A stretch of 64,000 nucleotides of DNA from Povalibacter uvarum (GTDB lineage Bacteria; Pseudomonadota; Gammaproteobacteria; Steroidobacterales; Steroidobacteraceae). Made by a program: the position numbers and the translations under genes. Under the pieces are notes generated by a model that saw only the letters and a list, made by a program, of their open reading frames with translations, had not been told where the DNA came from and searched no databases. Below are positions 44,749 through 53,603 of this stretch, in pieces; the first letter of the stretch is position 1; each line of letters starts with the position of its first letter. The stretch spans positions 558,001 to 622,000 of the forward strand of contig NZ_JACHHZ010000001.1 of NCBI RefSeq assembly GCF_014202975.1, given 5' to 3'.

Positions 44749-46113
44749 ATGCGGATCGGTATCGTTGGCGGCGGTTTGATGGGGCTCGCGCTTGCCGATC
44801 ATCTGGCAGGCGACGGGCATCGTGTCAGCGTGTTCGAGCGCGGCAAGCAGCTCGGCGGGCTCACGACCTGGCACGACTTCGGACAGTTCGTGTGGGACCG
44901 CTTCTATCACGTCGTCCTGCCTACCGACGCAGCGCTGCTCGGGCTCATGAAGCGCATCGGTCTCGAAGACCGGATGCGCTGGGGCGCCACGCAGACGGGC
45001 TACTACGTCGATTCGAAGTTCTATCCGCTGAGCAACAACGTCGACTTCCTGAAGTTTCCGCCGCTGAACCTCTGGAACAAGTTCCGGCTCGCCGCGACGA
45101 TCCTCTACTGCGCACGCATTTCGGACTGGCGCAGCCTCGAGAAGATCACCGTCGAGGACTTCCTTCGGCGCACCTCGGGCAACGCGACCTTCGAGAAGTT
45201 CTGGAAGCCGCTGCTGCTCGCGAAGCTCGGCGAACAGTACAAGCGTGTGTCCGCCGTCTTCATCTGGTCTTACATCAAGCGCATGTTCTCGGCGCGCGAC
45301 GCGGCTGCGTCGAAGGAACAGCTCGGGCACATCAGCGGCGGATACCGCGCCGTGTTCCAGCGCCTGCGCGAACGGATCGAAGCGACTGGTGGGTCCGTTG
45401 CGACGGATGTCGAAGTCACCCGCGTAGAGCCGCGCGAGGGCGGCGGCGTATCCATTCGAGTCGGCTCGCAGGTGGAGCATTTCGACAAGGTGATCTTCAC
45501 GGGGCCGGTCAACGTGATGCGACAGACCGTCGCCGAATCGCTGGTCGAGCTGCCGGTGCAGGGTAAGGATGTCGAGTATCTCGGCGTCGTCTGCATGGTG
45601 CTCGTCACGAAGCGCCCCCTGATGCCGTACTACATCCTCAACATCGGCGATGAGCGCATTCCGTTCACCGGCATCATCGGCATGAGCAATCTCGTGTCGA
45701 CGCAGGAGACGGCCGGGCTGCATTTCTCGTATCTGCCGAAGTACGTGCTGTCCGATGACCCGATCCTGCAGAAGACCGATGAAGAACTGCGCGCGCTGTT
45801 CCTGAACGGCCTGCGCCAGATGTTCCCGGATTTCTCCGAGAGCGATATCGAGAGTGCGCATATCAACCGCGCGATCAAGGTGCAGCCGCTGCAGGTGCTG
45901 AATTACTCGTCTCTGGTGCAGCAGCCGCGCACCAGGCACCAGGACTTCTACGTGGTGAACACGGCGCAGTTCGTGAACAACACGCTCAACAACAACCAGG
46001 TCATCCAGACGGTGAATGGATTCCTGGATCAGTACGGCAAAGAATTCGCGCGCGTACAGGGTGAATCGGCGGAAGCCGTGACGCCTGTGCGCGTTGCCGC
46101 GGGAGGCCGCTGA
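44749..46113 (+). CDS. FAD-dependent amine-oxidase-like oxidoreductase
   Basis: This 454-aa flavoprotein opens with IGIVGGGLMGLALADHLAGDGHRVSVFERGKQLGGLT, the dinucleotide-binding fold of the protoporphyrinogen-oxidase/amine-oxidase family. A later GGYRAVFQRLRERIEATGG segment and a C-terminal flavin-closing block are present. Relatives in polysaccharide loci are near UDP-galactopyranose mutases and sugar desaturases, but the mutase signature is not obvious. It lies between a sugar epimerase and WecB, so a role in a nucleotide-sugar or lipid-linked sugar step is likely. Substrate unknown. Confidence 0.8.
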   Translation: MRIGIVGGGLMGLALADHLAGDGHRVSVFERGKQLGGLTTWHDFGQFVWDRFYHVVLPTDAALLGLMKRIGLEDRMRWGATQTGYYVDSKFYPLSNNVDFLKFPPLNLWNKFRLAATILYCARISDWRSLEKITVEDFLRRTSGNATFEKFWKPLLLAKLGEQYKRVSAVFIWSYIKRMFSARDAAASKEQLGHISGGYRAVFQRLRERIEATGGSVATDVEVTRVEPREGGGVSIRVGSQVEHFDKVIFTGPVNVMRQTVAESLVELPVQGKDVEYLGVVCMVLVTKRPLMPYYILNIGDERIPFTGIIGMSNLVSTQETAGLHFSYLPKYVLSDDPILQKTDEELRALFLNGLRQMFPDFSESDIESAHINRAIKVQPLQVLNYSSLVQQPRTRHQDFYVVNTAQFVNNTLNNNQVIQTVNGFLDQYGKEFARVQGESAEAVTPVRVAAGGR

Positions 46114-46114
46114 T

Positions 46115-47272
46115 ATGCGCTTGTTGAACGTCGTTGGCGCAAGACCCCAGTTCGTCAAGCTCGCGCCGGTCTGTCGTGCGATCGAGGCCTACAACGGCCG
46201 CAATCCGGCGACGCCGGTCGACAACGTGATCCTGCACACAGGTCAGCACTACGATCCGGGTCTGTCGGATGTCTTCTTCGAAGAGCTGGAGATTCCCCGT
46301 CCGAACGTCGCGCTCGGCGTGGGGTCGGGCAGTCACGGTCAGCAGACCGCGCGCATGCTGGATGGAATCGAACAGCTGTTGCTCAAGGACAAGCTCGACG
46401 CCGTCGTGGTCTACGGCGACACCAACTCCACGATCGCAGCCGCGCTTGCCGCGGTGAAACTGCACATTCCGGTCGTTCACGTCGAAGCGGGGCTGCGCAG
46501 CTTCAACCGGCGCATGCCGGAAGAGATCAATCGCATCGCCACCGATCATGTGTCGGACCTGCTGCTGGCGCCGACGCCGACAGCCGTCCGCAATCTCGAA
46601 GCGGAGCGTCTGAGCTCGCGCACGAAGTTCACAGGCGACGTCATGCTCGATGCGATCCATTTCAATCGTGAGATCGCGAAGCGCCGTTCGTCGATCATGG
46701 ATCGGTTTGAGCTCTCAGGCGTCGACTACGCCGTCGCAACGGTGCACCGCGCCGAGAACACGGACGGGCCGCGGTTGCAGCAGGTCATGGACGCACTGGC
46801 CCGGGTTGCCAGCGACGGCCTGACGATCGTGCTGCCGCTGCATCCCCGAACCAGCAACAAGCTCAAGACCGACCTGCCGCAATGGCGTCCGCCGCAGAAC
46901 CTGCGGATCGTCGAACCGCTCGGCTATCTCGACATGCTGCGCCTCGTGGACGGGGCGAAACTCGTGCTGACCGATTCGGGTGGCCTGCAGAAGGAAGCTT
47001 TCTTTCTCGGTAAACCCTGTGTCACGTTGCGCGACGAAACTGAGTGGGTCGAGACGGTCGAGGGCGGCGGCAACATCGTCGTCGGCGTCGATGTCGCCGC
47101 GATCCTCAATGCCGTCGGCCACTGGCGCGACAAGATAGCGACGGGCAGCGCCGACTTCTCCTCCGGCATCCGCAGCGGCTTCGGCGATGGCGCCGCCGCG
47201 GACCATACGATCAAAGCGATCGTGGAATTCCTTCAGACCAGCCGCGACGGCGCGGCGACATTGAACGGGTAA
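46115..47272 (+). CDS. wecB: UDP-N-acetylglucosamine 2-epimerase
   Basis: This 385-aa non-hydrolysing epimerase converts UDP-GlcNAc to UDP-ManNAc. Family motifs are visible: VVGARPQFVKLAPV, HTGQHYDPGLSDVFFEEL, VYGDTNST, HVEAGLRSFNRRMPEEINR, TVHRAEN, and LTDSGGLQKEAFFLGKPCVTLRDETEWVE. The ATG at 46115 has GGGAGG eight bases upstream and one base separates it from the previous stop; a longer frame to 46094 is not needed. It suggests ManNAc or a derivative (ManNAcA) in the polymer, consistent with three deacetylases in the window. Confidence 0.94.
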   Translation: MRLLNVVGARPQFVKLAPVCRAIEAYNGRNPATPVDNVILHTGQHYDPGLSDVFFEELEIPRPNVALGVGSGSHGQQTARMLDGIEQLLLKDKLDAVVVYGDTNSTIAAALAAVKLHIPVVHVEAGLRSFNRRMPEEINRIATDHVSDLLLAPTPTAVRNLEAERLSSRTKFTGDVMLDAIHFNREIAKRRSSIMDRFELSGVDYAVATVHRAENTDGPRLQQVMDALARVASDGLTIVLPLHPRTSNKLKTDLPQWRPPQNLRIVEPLGYLDMLRLVDGAKLVLTDSGGLQKEAFFLGKPCVTLRDETEWVETVEGGGNIVVGVDVAAILNAVGHWRDKIATGSADFSSGIRSGFGDGAAADHTIKAIVEFLQTSRDGAATLNG

Positions 47273-47276
47273 TACG

Positions 47277-48248
47277 ATGAACCCTTGCGCAAGCGTATCG
47301 CTGGACCTCGACAACAAGTGGTCCTATATGAAGACCCACGGGAACAACGCCTGGCAGGCGTTCCCGTCGTATTTCGATATCGCGGTGCCGCGCATTCTCG
47401 AGTACCTCGACAAGCGGCGGCTCAAGATCTCGTTCTTCATCGTCGGCCAGGATGCGGCGCTGGAGAAGAACCAGGCGCTGCTGCGATCGATCGCTGTTGC
47501 CGGCCACGAGATCGGCAATCACAGTTTCAATCACGAGCCCTGGCTGCATCTCTACGAAGAGAGCGACCTGGACAAGGAGCTCGAGCGTGCCGAACAGGCC
47601 ATCGAGCATGCGACTGGCGTGAAACCGATCGGCTTCCGCGGCCCCGGGTTCAGCCTGTCGGGTGCCACGCTCCGCGTACTGTCGAAGCGCGGCTATCTGT
47701 ACGACGCCTCCGTCTTCCCGAATCTCCTCAACCCGCTTGCACGCGCGTACTTCTTCGCGACCAGCAACCTGAGCAAGGAAGAGCGCGAGCAGCGCAAAGC
47801 ATTGTTCGGAACCCTCGCGGACGCGCTGCGTCCCGTGAAGCCATTCAACTGGAACCTGCCGCAGAAGGGGCTGCTCGAGATTCCGGTGACCACGATGCCG
47901 CTGTTCAAGGTGCCGATGCACCTGAGCTACGTGCTCTATCTCAGTCACTACTCGCGATTCGCCGCCCGCACGTACTTCAAGACCGCGCTGGGCATGTGCC
48001 GGCTCACCGGCACCGAGCCGTCGATCCTGCTGCATCCGCTGGACTTCCTCGGTCCTGATGATGCGCCCGAGCTGAAGTTCTTCCCCGGCATGGCCATTCC
48101 GCTCGCGAAGAAGCTCGCGGTCGTCGACGAGACGCTCGATGCGCTGGGCCGCAAGCATGACCTGGTGACGATGCGCGAACACGCCGAGCGGTTGCTTGCA
48201 CGGCGCGGCCTGCCGACGCTCGAGCCCGCTTTCAACGTTGGAAACTGA
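47277..48248 (+). CDS. NodB-type polysaccharide deacetylase
   Basis: This 323-aa family 4 carbohydrate esterase has SVSLDLDNKWSYMK (catalytic Asp and metal Asp), AGHEIGNHSFNHEPW (H-x3-H metal site), FRGPGFSLS and a C-terminal LLHPLDFLG with the last histidine. The DLDNKWSY opening differs from the DVEDYF type at 16797. It starts four bases after wecB and comes before the carrier-protein module, so it may expose an amine that the acyl enzymes then modify. No signal peptide; likely acts in the cytoplasm on a lipid-linked sugar. Confidence 0.9.
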   Translation: MNPCASVSLDLDNKWSYMKTHGNNAWQAFPSYFDIAVPRILEYLDKRRLKISFFIVGQDAALEKNQALLRSIAVAGHEIGNHSFNHEPWLHLYEESDLDKELERAEQAIEHATGVKPIGFRGPGFSLSGATLRVLSKRGYLYDASVFPNLLNPLARAYFFATSNLSKEEREQRKALFGTLADALRPVKPFNWNLPQKGLLEIPVTTMPLFKVPMHLSYVLYLSHYSRFAARTYFKTALGMCRLTGTEPSILLHPLDFLGPDDAPELKFFPGMAIPLAKKLAVVDETLDALGRKHDLVTMREHAERLLARRGLPTLEPAFNVGN

Positions 48249-48273
48249 TACAGGATCGTTCCTGGGAGTCGTG

Positions 48274-48579
48274 ATGAAAGATCAACTGTTGCCGTTCATT
48301 GTCGAGACCGCCCGCAGCATCGCCGAGGAGCAGGGCATCGACGTGTCGAAGGAACTGAACGACAGCACGCGCCTGTTCGGTGAAGGCGGCCTGCTCGATT
48401 CCCTGGCGCTGGTGTCGCTGGTGATCGCGGTGGAGCAGGGCATCGAAGAACGGTTTGGCGTTCGCGTCGAGATCGCTGACGACAAGGCACTGTCGCAGAA
48501 GAACAGCCCGTATCGCACCATCGGTTCGCTGGCCGCCTACGCGGCACAGGAACTCGAAGCCAAGAAAGCAGCTGGCTGA
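48274..48579 (+). CDS. Acyl carrier protein
   Basis: This 101-aa four-helix carrier has the phosphopantetheine site at S43 in GGLLDSLALVSLV. It carries an acyl thioester for the ligase, SDR and acyltransferase encoded just after it. It is longer than a FabF-type ACP and has acidic early helices. The ATG at 48274 has GGGAG seven bases upstream; an in-frame extension to 48196 overlaps the deacetylase. It is one of two dedicated carriers in the window (the other at 63316). Confidence 0.9.
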   Translation: MKDQLLPFIVETARSIAEEQGIDVSKELNDSTRLFGEGGLLDSLALVSLVIAVEQGIEERFGVRVEIADDKALSQKNSPYRTIGSLAAYAAQELEAKKAAG

Positions 48580-48592
48580 ACGGCGATCGCGC

Positions 48593-49294
48593 ATGTCTGA
48601 GCAACGAGTCACGCTGATCACCGGTACCCGCAAAGGCATCGGCCGCTTTCTGGCCGAGCACTACGCGGCGCAAGGCCATCGCGTCGTCGGCTGCAGCCGC
48701 CAGGCGCCTGACTGGGAGCACGCGAACTACACGCACGTCGCTGCCGACGTTACCGACGAAGGGCAGGTCAAGGATCTCTTCGCACGTGTGCGCAAGGACT
48801 TCGGCCGCCTCGATCACCTGATCAACAACGCCGGCATTGCTTCGATGAACCACTCGCTGCTGACGCCGTACGCGACGGTGCGCCGGGTGATGGACACGAA
48901 CCTTGGCGGCACCTTCCTTTTCTCGCGCGAAGCGGCGAAGTTCATGCAGCGCGCGAAGTACGGCCGCATCGTCAACTTCACGACCGTCGCCGTACCGCTC
49001 AAGCTGGAAGGCGAAGCTGCCTACGTGGCATCGAAGGCGGCGGTGCAGTCGCTCACGCAGGTGATGGCCCGCGAGCTGGCGCAGTTCGGCATCACGATCA
49101 ATGCGATCGGTCCGGTACCGATCGAAACGGACCTGATCCGCGCCATTCCGAAGGACAAGATTGCGTCGCTGATCGAGCGCCAGGCGATCAAACGCCTCGG
49201 GACCTGCGAGGACGTCGCCAACGTGTGCGACTTCTTCCTCAAACCCGAGAGTGCTTTCGTGACCGGGCAGATGATTTTCCTGGGAGGTGTCTAG
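48593..49294 (+). CDS. Short-chain dehydrogenase (FabG-like)
   Basis: This 233-aa classical SDR has the NAD(P) site TLITGTRKGIGRFLAEHY, NNAGIAS, and the catalytic YVASK. The residue at the usual catalytic serine, 13 before the tyrosine, is threonine (NFTTVAVPL), which may alter activity. It resembles 3-oxoacyl-ACP reductases, fitting its place after the ACP, 13 bases downstream. It probably reduces a carrier-bound 3-oxoacyl group to 3-hydroxyacyl. Its TAG shares one base with the next GTG start. Confidence 0.88.
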   Translation: MSEQRVTLITGTRKGIGRFLAEHYAAQGHRVVGCSRQAPDWEHANYTHVAADVTDEGQVKDLFARVRKDFGRLDHLINNAGIASMNHSLLTPYATVRRVMDTNLGGTFLFSREAAKFMQRAKYGRIVNFTTVAVPLKLEGEAAYVASKAAVQSLTQVMARELAQFGITINAIGPVPIETDLIRAIPKDKIASLIERQAIKRLGTCEDVANVCDFFLKPESAFVTGQMIFLGGV

Positions 49295-50640
49295 TGCACA
49301 TCGACTTTCTGCGCGAGCGCTTTGCGGCGGCACGCGACAAGGATGCCCTGATCTGGCGCGATCAGTCGGTCACGTACGGCTGGCTCCTCGAGGAACTCGA
49401 TCGTCTCAGTGCTTCGCTGGAAGCCGCTGGCGTGAAGACCGGTGCAGTGGTGAGCGTGGAGGCGGATTTCTCGCCTCGCGCCGTTGCGTTGTTGCTGGCG
49501 CTGATCGAACGCAACGCGATCCTCGTGCCGCTCACGAGCTCGGTCGAAGAGAAGAAGCCCGAGTTTCGCGAGATCGCTGAAGTCGAGTCGGTCGTCGAAA
49601 TTCGTTCCGACGATTCGCTGCACGCGTGGAACACGGGTACTACCGCGAGTCATCCATTGCTGGTGGGGCTCAAGCAGAGCCAGTCGCCCGGATTGATCCT
49701 GTTTTCGTCGGGTTCGACGGGCAAGAGCAAAGCGGCGTTGCACGACATCGTCCCGATGCTCGAGAAGTTCAAAGTGCCGCGGCAGACGCTGCGGACGATC
49801 ACGTTCCTGCTGTTCGATCACATCGGCGGCTTCAACACGCTGATGTACAACCTGTCGAACTCCGGCTGCGTGATCACTGTTGCCGATCGCCGTCCTGACA
49901 CGATCTGTCGGGCTATCGAACAGCACAAGGTGCAGCTGTTGCCGACATCGCCGACGTTCGTGAACCTGCTCCTGGTCAGCGAAGCGTATCGCCAGTTCGA
50001 TCTCTCCAGCCTGCAGACGGTGACTTACGGCACCGAGGTCATGCCGGAGAGCACGCTGCGTCGGTTCCACGCATTGTTCCCGAACATCAAGCTGCAGCAG
50101 ACTTACGGCCTGTCCGAGGTCGGCATCATGCGGTCCAAGTCGAAATCCTCGGATTCGCTGTGGGTGAAGGTCGGTGGGGAAGGCTTCGAGACGCGCATCG
50201 TCGAAGGCCTGCTGGAGATCAAGGCGAAGTCCGCCATGCTCGGTTACCTGAACGCCCCGAGCCCGTTCACCGATGACGGCTGGTTCAAGACCGGAGACGC
50301 CGTCGAAGTCGATGGAGAGTACATCAAGATCCTGGGCCGCAAGTCGGAGCTGATCAACGTCGGCGGCGAGAAGGTGTACCCGGCCGAGGTCGAGAGCACG
50401 CTTCAGCTCATGGACGGCGTCGAAGACGTCGCCGTACGCGGTGAGCCGAATCCGATCACGGGCCACGTCGTGTTCGCGCGCGTGAAGCTATCGACGGATG
50501 AGGACTTGCCCGCGTTTCGCAAGCGCATGCACGAGTTCTGCAAGGACAAGCTCGCGCGCTTCAAGATTCCGCAAAAGATCGAGCTGGTCGAAAAGGCCAT
50601 GCACGGCGAGCGGTTCAAAAAGATGCGACGCGGCGACTAG
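49294..50640 (+). CDS. AMP-forming acyl ligase (ANL superfamily)
   Basis: This 448-aa ligase adenylates a carboxylic acid and probably loads it on the ACP at 48274. Motifs are LILFSSGSTGKSKAALHD (ATP loop), QTYGLSEVG, DGWFKTGDAV, and GRKSELINVGGEKVYPAEVE (hinge). The C-terminal catalytic lysine block GERFKKMRRGD ends the protein. It is shorter than fatty-acyl ligases (~450 instead of 510-560), as in carrier-loading enzymes. I chose GTG 49294, with GGAGG six bases upstream and its G shared with the previous TAG. Confidence 0.87.
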   Translation: MHIDFLRERFAAARDKDALIWRDQSVTYGWLLEELDRLSASLEAAGVKTGAVVSVEADFSPRAVALLLALIERNAILVPLTSSVEEKKPEFREIAEVESVVEIRSDDSLHAWNTGTTASHPLLVGLKQSQSPGLILFSSGSTGKSKAALHDIVPMLEKFKVPRQTLRTITFLLFDHIGGFNTLMYNLSNSGCVITVADRRPDTICRAIEQHKVQLLPTSPTFVNLLLVSEAYRQFDLSSLQTVTYGTEVMPESTLRRFHALFPNIKLQQTYGLSEVGIMRSKSKSSDSLWVKVGGEGFETRIVEGLLEIKAKSAMLGYLNAPSPFTDDGWFKTGDAVEVDGEYIKILGRKSELINVGGEKVYPAEVESTLQLMDGVEDVAVRGEPNPITGHVVFARVKLSTDEDLPAFRKRMHEFCKDKLARFKIPQKIELVEKAMHGERFKKMRRGD

Positions 50641-50660
50641 GATGACGCGCGGGTCGTCCA

Positions 50661-51308
50661 ATGCGTAAGGCGGAGCGGATCAGCGCGGAGCGCTATCACG
50701 ACATCGACTATCACCAGTTCACGCAATCCCGTGTGCTGAGGATCGCGATGGCGGTCACGGGGGTCCTGACCTGGCCGATCGTCCTGCCGCTGGTCCTGTT
50801 CTCGCGACTGTCCGATTTCATCTTCCTGACCTGCTCGCAGATCCTCGCGTTCGTGCCGTATCTCCTCGGCACGATCGTCCGCTACGAGTTCTATCGCTTC
50901 ACGCTGACCCGATGCGGCCGCAACGTCATGATCGGCTTCGGCACGGTATTCCTGTATCGCGACGTGAGCATCGGTGACAACGTGCTGATCGGCATGTACA
51001 ACACGATCCACTACTGCGATTTCGGATCGTACGTGCTCACGGCAGAGGGCTGCCGTTTCCTGAGCGGCGCGAAGTATCACAACTACGACCGGACAGATGT
51101 GCCCATGGCACTGCAGGGCGGCAAACTGCGCCGCATTTCTCTCGCCGACGATTGCTGGATCGGAACGAACGCCGTCGTCATGGCGGAAGTGGCGACCGGT
51201 GCAATCGTCGGGGCCGGCGCAGTGGTCAACTCGCCGGTGGAGTCGTACCAGATCGTCGGCGGTGTTCCTGCGAAGGTCATTGCGTCGCGAAAGCCTGCCC
51301 AGGGTTGA
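50661..51308 (+). CDS. Left-handed beta-helix acyltransferase with membrane anchor
   Basis: This 215-aa protein has two N-terminal hydrophobic segments (~28-75) and a hexapeptide-repeat domain from ~85. The repeats are imperfect (NVMIGFGTVFLYRDVSIGDNVLIGM, AVVMAEVATGAIVGAGAVV) and end with IVGGVPAKVIASRK, the standard CatB/LacA/NodL tail. It likely transfers the carrier- or CoA-bound acyl group to a sugar on the inner face of the membrane. It lies 20 bases after the ligase, in line with a shared pathway. Confidence 0.85.
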   Translation: MRKAERISAERYHDIDYHQFTQSRVLRIAMAVTGVLTWPIVLPLVLFSRLSDFIFLTCSQILAFVPYLLGTIVRYEFYRFTLTRCGRNVMIGFGTVFLYRDVSIGDNVLIGMYNTIHYCDFGSYVLTAEGCRFLSGAKYHNYDRTDVPMALQGGKLRRISLADDCWIGTNAVVMAEVATGAIVGAGAVVNSPVESYQIVGGVPAKVIASRKPAQG

Positions 51309-51311
51309 GCG

Positions 51312-52172
51312 ATGCAATGCTTGCCGAGCACTGGGATGCTTGCGGTGGCCGCATTCGCGCTGGGCGCTGCGGGCTGCGGCAAGGCAGAGCGATGCGCATC
51401 CGGCCGGCCGGTCCTGTTCGTTCACGGGTCGGGACTCGATTCATCGACGTGGAAGCCGATGCGCGGCGCTTTCGAGTCGGCGGGATATCCGTCGTCCTGG
51501 CTGGTCGCTGTCGATCTGAAGCCGTCGGATGGTTCGAGCATTGCGGCGGCGGAGCAGACGATCGAGCCAGCAGCGCGCCGCTTGCTCGATGCGGCGCAGG
51601 CAACGGCGAAAGAAGCGGGATGCTCGCCGCCCGAGAAGATAGACATCATCGCTCACAGCATGGGCTCGATGTCGGCGCGTTGGTACATCGCCAAACGCAG
51701 GGCGGACCTCGTCAGGAATCTCGTCGGCATCGCGCCTGCGAATCACGGCAGCGATGCGTTGTGCGGCTTGTCCGGGGAAGGCAATCGCGAGTTGTGCCCC
51801 GCGTTTGCGCAGGACGCCACCAGCCATCGTTTGCAGGTCGAACTGAACGGGACGCGGGACCAGCCTGCCGACGAAACTCCGTTCGGACGCGGGACGGATC
51901 GGCCGGGAGTAGCATCGTTGCCTCCGGATGAGATGCGCCACGTTCAGTACACGACGTTCCGCCTGGGCACCGATGAGTGGCTGCGGCCCGAAACCAGCGC
52001 CGTGCTCGATGGGGCAGGCGGATTGCAGCTCCATGAGCTTGCCGGTAACGGCACGGAGACCACGCCTGGGAACGTCTTGTGGCAACGCGAGGTGAGGCAT
52101 GATGATCTGCCCACGGACCCTGCGCTCATTGTTACGGTGATTGCTTCTTTGCAGCGGGATATCGCGCCATGA
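51312..52172 (+). CDS. Exported alpha/beta hydrolase (lipase/esterase-like)
   Basis: This 286-aa protein has an N-terminal hydrophobic signal with a possible lipobox (ALGAAGC, residue ~22). The alpha/beta-hydrolase core has PVLFVHGSGLDSSTW (oxyanion HG) and the nucleophile elbow IIAHSMGSMSARWY. It is closest in plan to bacterial triacylglycerol lipases of the EstA type. Placed in the acyl module and apparently exported, it may trim or remove acyl groups from the polymer. Its stop overlaps the next start by four bases. Confidence 0.8.
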   Translation: MQCLPSTGMLAVAAFALGAAGCGKAERCASGRPVLFVHGSGLDSSTWKPMRGAFESAGYPSSWLVAVDLKPSDGSSIAAAEQTIEPAARRLLDAAQATAKEAGCSPPEKIDIIAHSMGSMSARWYIAKRRADLVRNLVGIAPANHGSDALCGLSGEGNRELCPAFAQDATSHRLQVELNGTRDQPADETPFGRGTDRPGVASLPPDEMRHVQYTTFRLGTDEWLRPETSAVLDGAGGLQLHELAGNGTETTPGNVLWQREVRHDDLPTDPALIVTVIASLQRDIAP

Positions 52173-52852
52173 GCTCCAATGTGAGCGCCAGAATCAACTA
52201 TCGGGTTCAGCCTTTCGGCACGGGAGTGACGGCAGAGGTGTCCCGGGATCTCGCATCGTTGCACGGCGCGCTGCTCTCTCACAGTCCCGTGGCGCTGCTG
52301 GGCCCTGACTTCATGAGCCGGTTTTACTACAGCGTCCTGCCGCGGATGGGGCTCATCTCCGGCGCAGTGGCCTACATGGACGACAGGCCCGCGGGGTTCA
52401 TCGTGGTCACCGATGATTCTTCCGGTTTCATGCAGCAGGCAATCCGGCGGAGTCTGTTCCGAATCGGCTGGGTGATGGCGACATCCGTCCTCAAGGACCC
52501 GAAGCGGATTGCAGCGGTGTGGGAGGCGCTCCAGATCATGCGCAATCTGCCGCCGCCGGATCCGAACGCACCCCAGTCCGGTGAGGTGCTGTCCTTTGGT
52601 GTGATGCCCGAATTCCGTGCGCGCGAGTTCATGATTCGTACGAAACTGCGCATCAGCCAGGACCTCCTCAAGTCAGCCATGGGCCAGTTCGCCGACAAGA
52701 AGGTGACGCGTGCGCGCGTGATCGTCGATGCGGACAACCTCGAGGCCCGGCTATTCTATCTGGGCAACGGCTGGCAACCCGGTCTCGATGTCGTGCCTGG
52801 CTGGCGCAAGAAGACCGTCGAATTTCTCTGGCAACCGGCAAGCGCGGGATAA
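52169..52852 (+). CDS. GNAT-family N-acyltransferase
   Basis: This 227-aa protein has a GNAT fold. A divergent N-terminal part includes MDDRPAGFIVVTDDS. The acetyl-CoA region is VLSFGVMPEFRAREFMIRTKLRISQDLL. A closing ARVIVDADNLEARLFYLGNGWQ is the typical last-strand pattern. Together with deacetylases, it could acylate a freed amine on the sugar. Start overlaps the hydrolase stop (ATGA). Substrate unknown. Confidence 0.8.
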   Translation: MSSNVSARINYRVQPFGTGVTAEVSRDLASLHGALLSHSPVALLGPDFMSRFYYSVLPRMGLISGAVAYMDDRPAGFIVVTDDSSGFMQQAIRRSLFRIGWVMATSVLKDPKRIAAVWEALQIMRNLPPPDPNAPQSGEVLSFGVMPEFRAREFMIRTKLRISQDLLKSAMGQFADKKVTRARVIVDADNLEARLFYLGNGWQPGLDVVPGWRKKTVEFLWQPASAG

Positions 52853-52886
52853 GCGGATCCCTCGCCCTCCAACACAAAGGACCCTC

Positions 52887-53540
52887 ATGGGCGCATCGGA
52901 CAACGAATTGAAGTTACTGCCTGAGTCTGCGCTGGTGCGCACCGGGCCCGTCGACCACGCGGACTGGAACTACCGTCCCTTCATCGGAACGGTGCAGCGC
53001 ATTCGTTTCCGCCTGATTCGCCGCCTGCTGGCGGGGCGCCAGTTCAACCGGCTGCTGGAGATCGGCTACGGCAGCGGCGTCTTCATGCCGGAGCTGGCGC
53101 AGCGGGCGTCGGAGCTGTATGGCATCGATCCTCATCCGATGCCGAGGGAAGTCGAGGCCGCGCTCGCGAAGCATGGCATCAAGGCGACGCTTGCGACTGC
53201 CGGTGCGGAGTCGCTGCCGTTCGAAGATGGGTTCTTCGATTGCGCCGTGTCTGTCAGCGCCATCGAGTACGTCGATGACATCGACAAGGCCTGCCGCGAG
53301 CTCATTCGCGTGATGAAGCCGGGTGGTGTCATCGCGATCGCGACGCCCGGCGTTTCACCGATCTGGGATCTCGCGCTGAAGCTGTCGACGGGCGAGAGCC
53401 CGAAGCAGTACTCGGATCGCCGGCAGCGGCTGCTGCCCGCGCTGAAGCGTCATTTCAAGGTGGAAGACGAAGTCTTCGTGCCGCCGATCGGCGGCAAGCT
53501 GGTCCGGCTCTACACAGGCGTTTCGCTGCTGCGCGCCTGA
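52887..53540 (+). CDS. Class I SAM-dependent methyltransferase
   Basis: This 217-aa enzyme has SAM motif I LLEIGYGSGVFMPELA, an acidic residue at the end of strand 2 (LYGIDPHPMP), and motif post-I/II FEDGFFDCAVSVSAIEYVDDIDKACRELIRVMKPGG. It belongs to the methyltransf_11 group. It probably methylates a sugar or lipid intermediate of the local pathway. ATG 52887 follows AAAGGA; a frame extension to 52728 overlaps the GNAT gene. It is the last gene of the run and is followed by a strong terminator. Confidence 0.87.
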   Translation: MGASDNELKLLPESALVRTGPVDHADWNYRPFIGTVQRIRFRLIRRLLAGRQFNRLLEIGYGSGVFMPELAQRASELYGIDPHPMPREVEAALAKHGIKATLATAGAESLPFEDGFFDCAVSVSAIEYVDDIDKACRELIRVMKPGGVIAIATPGVSPIWDLALKLSTGESPKQYSDRRQRLLPALKRHFKVEDEVFVPPIGGKLVRLYTGVSLLRA

Positions 53541-53552
53541 TGCATCCCTTCG

Positions 53553-53593
53553 GTCCTTCTGCTCCCTTGCGAGAGCAGAAGGACGTTTTCCCT
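53553..53593. terminator. Rho-independent terminator between convergent genes
   Basis: A perfect 12-bp stem, GTCCTTCTGCTC (53553-53564) with GAGCAGAAGGAC (53573-53584), surrounds an eight-base loop and is followed by GTTTTCCC. It ends the plus-strand acyl module 13 bases after the methyltransferase stop and may also serve the minus-strand gene ending at 53604. Confidence 0.9.
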
Positions 53594-53603
53594 TCAGGTC
53601 AGA

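Noticed and set aside
43684-46158. Minus-strand reading frame of 824 codons
   Set aside because: It is antisense to the epimerase and FAD oxidoreductase genes, both of which have clear family motifs.
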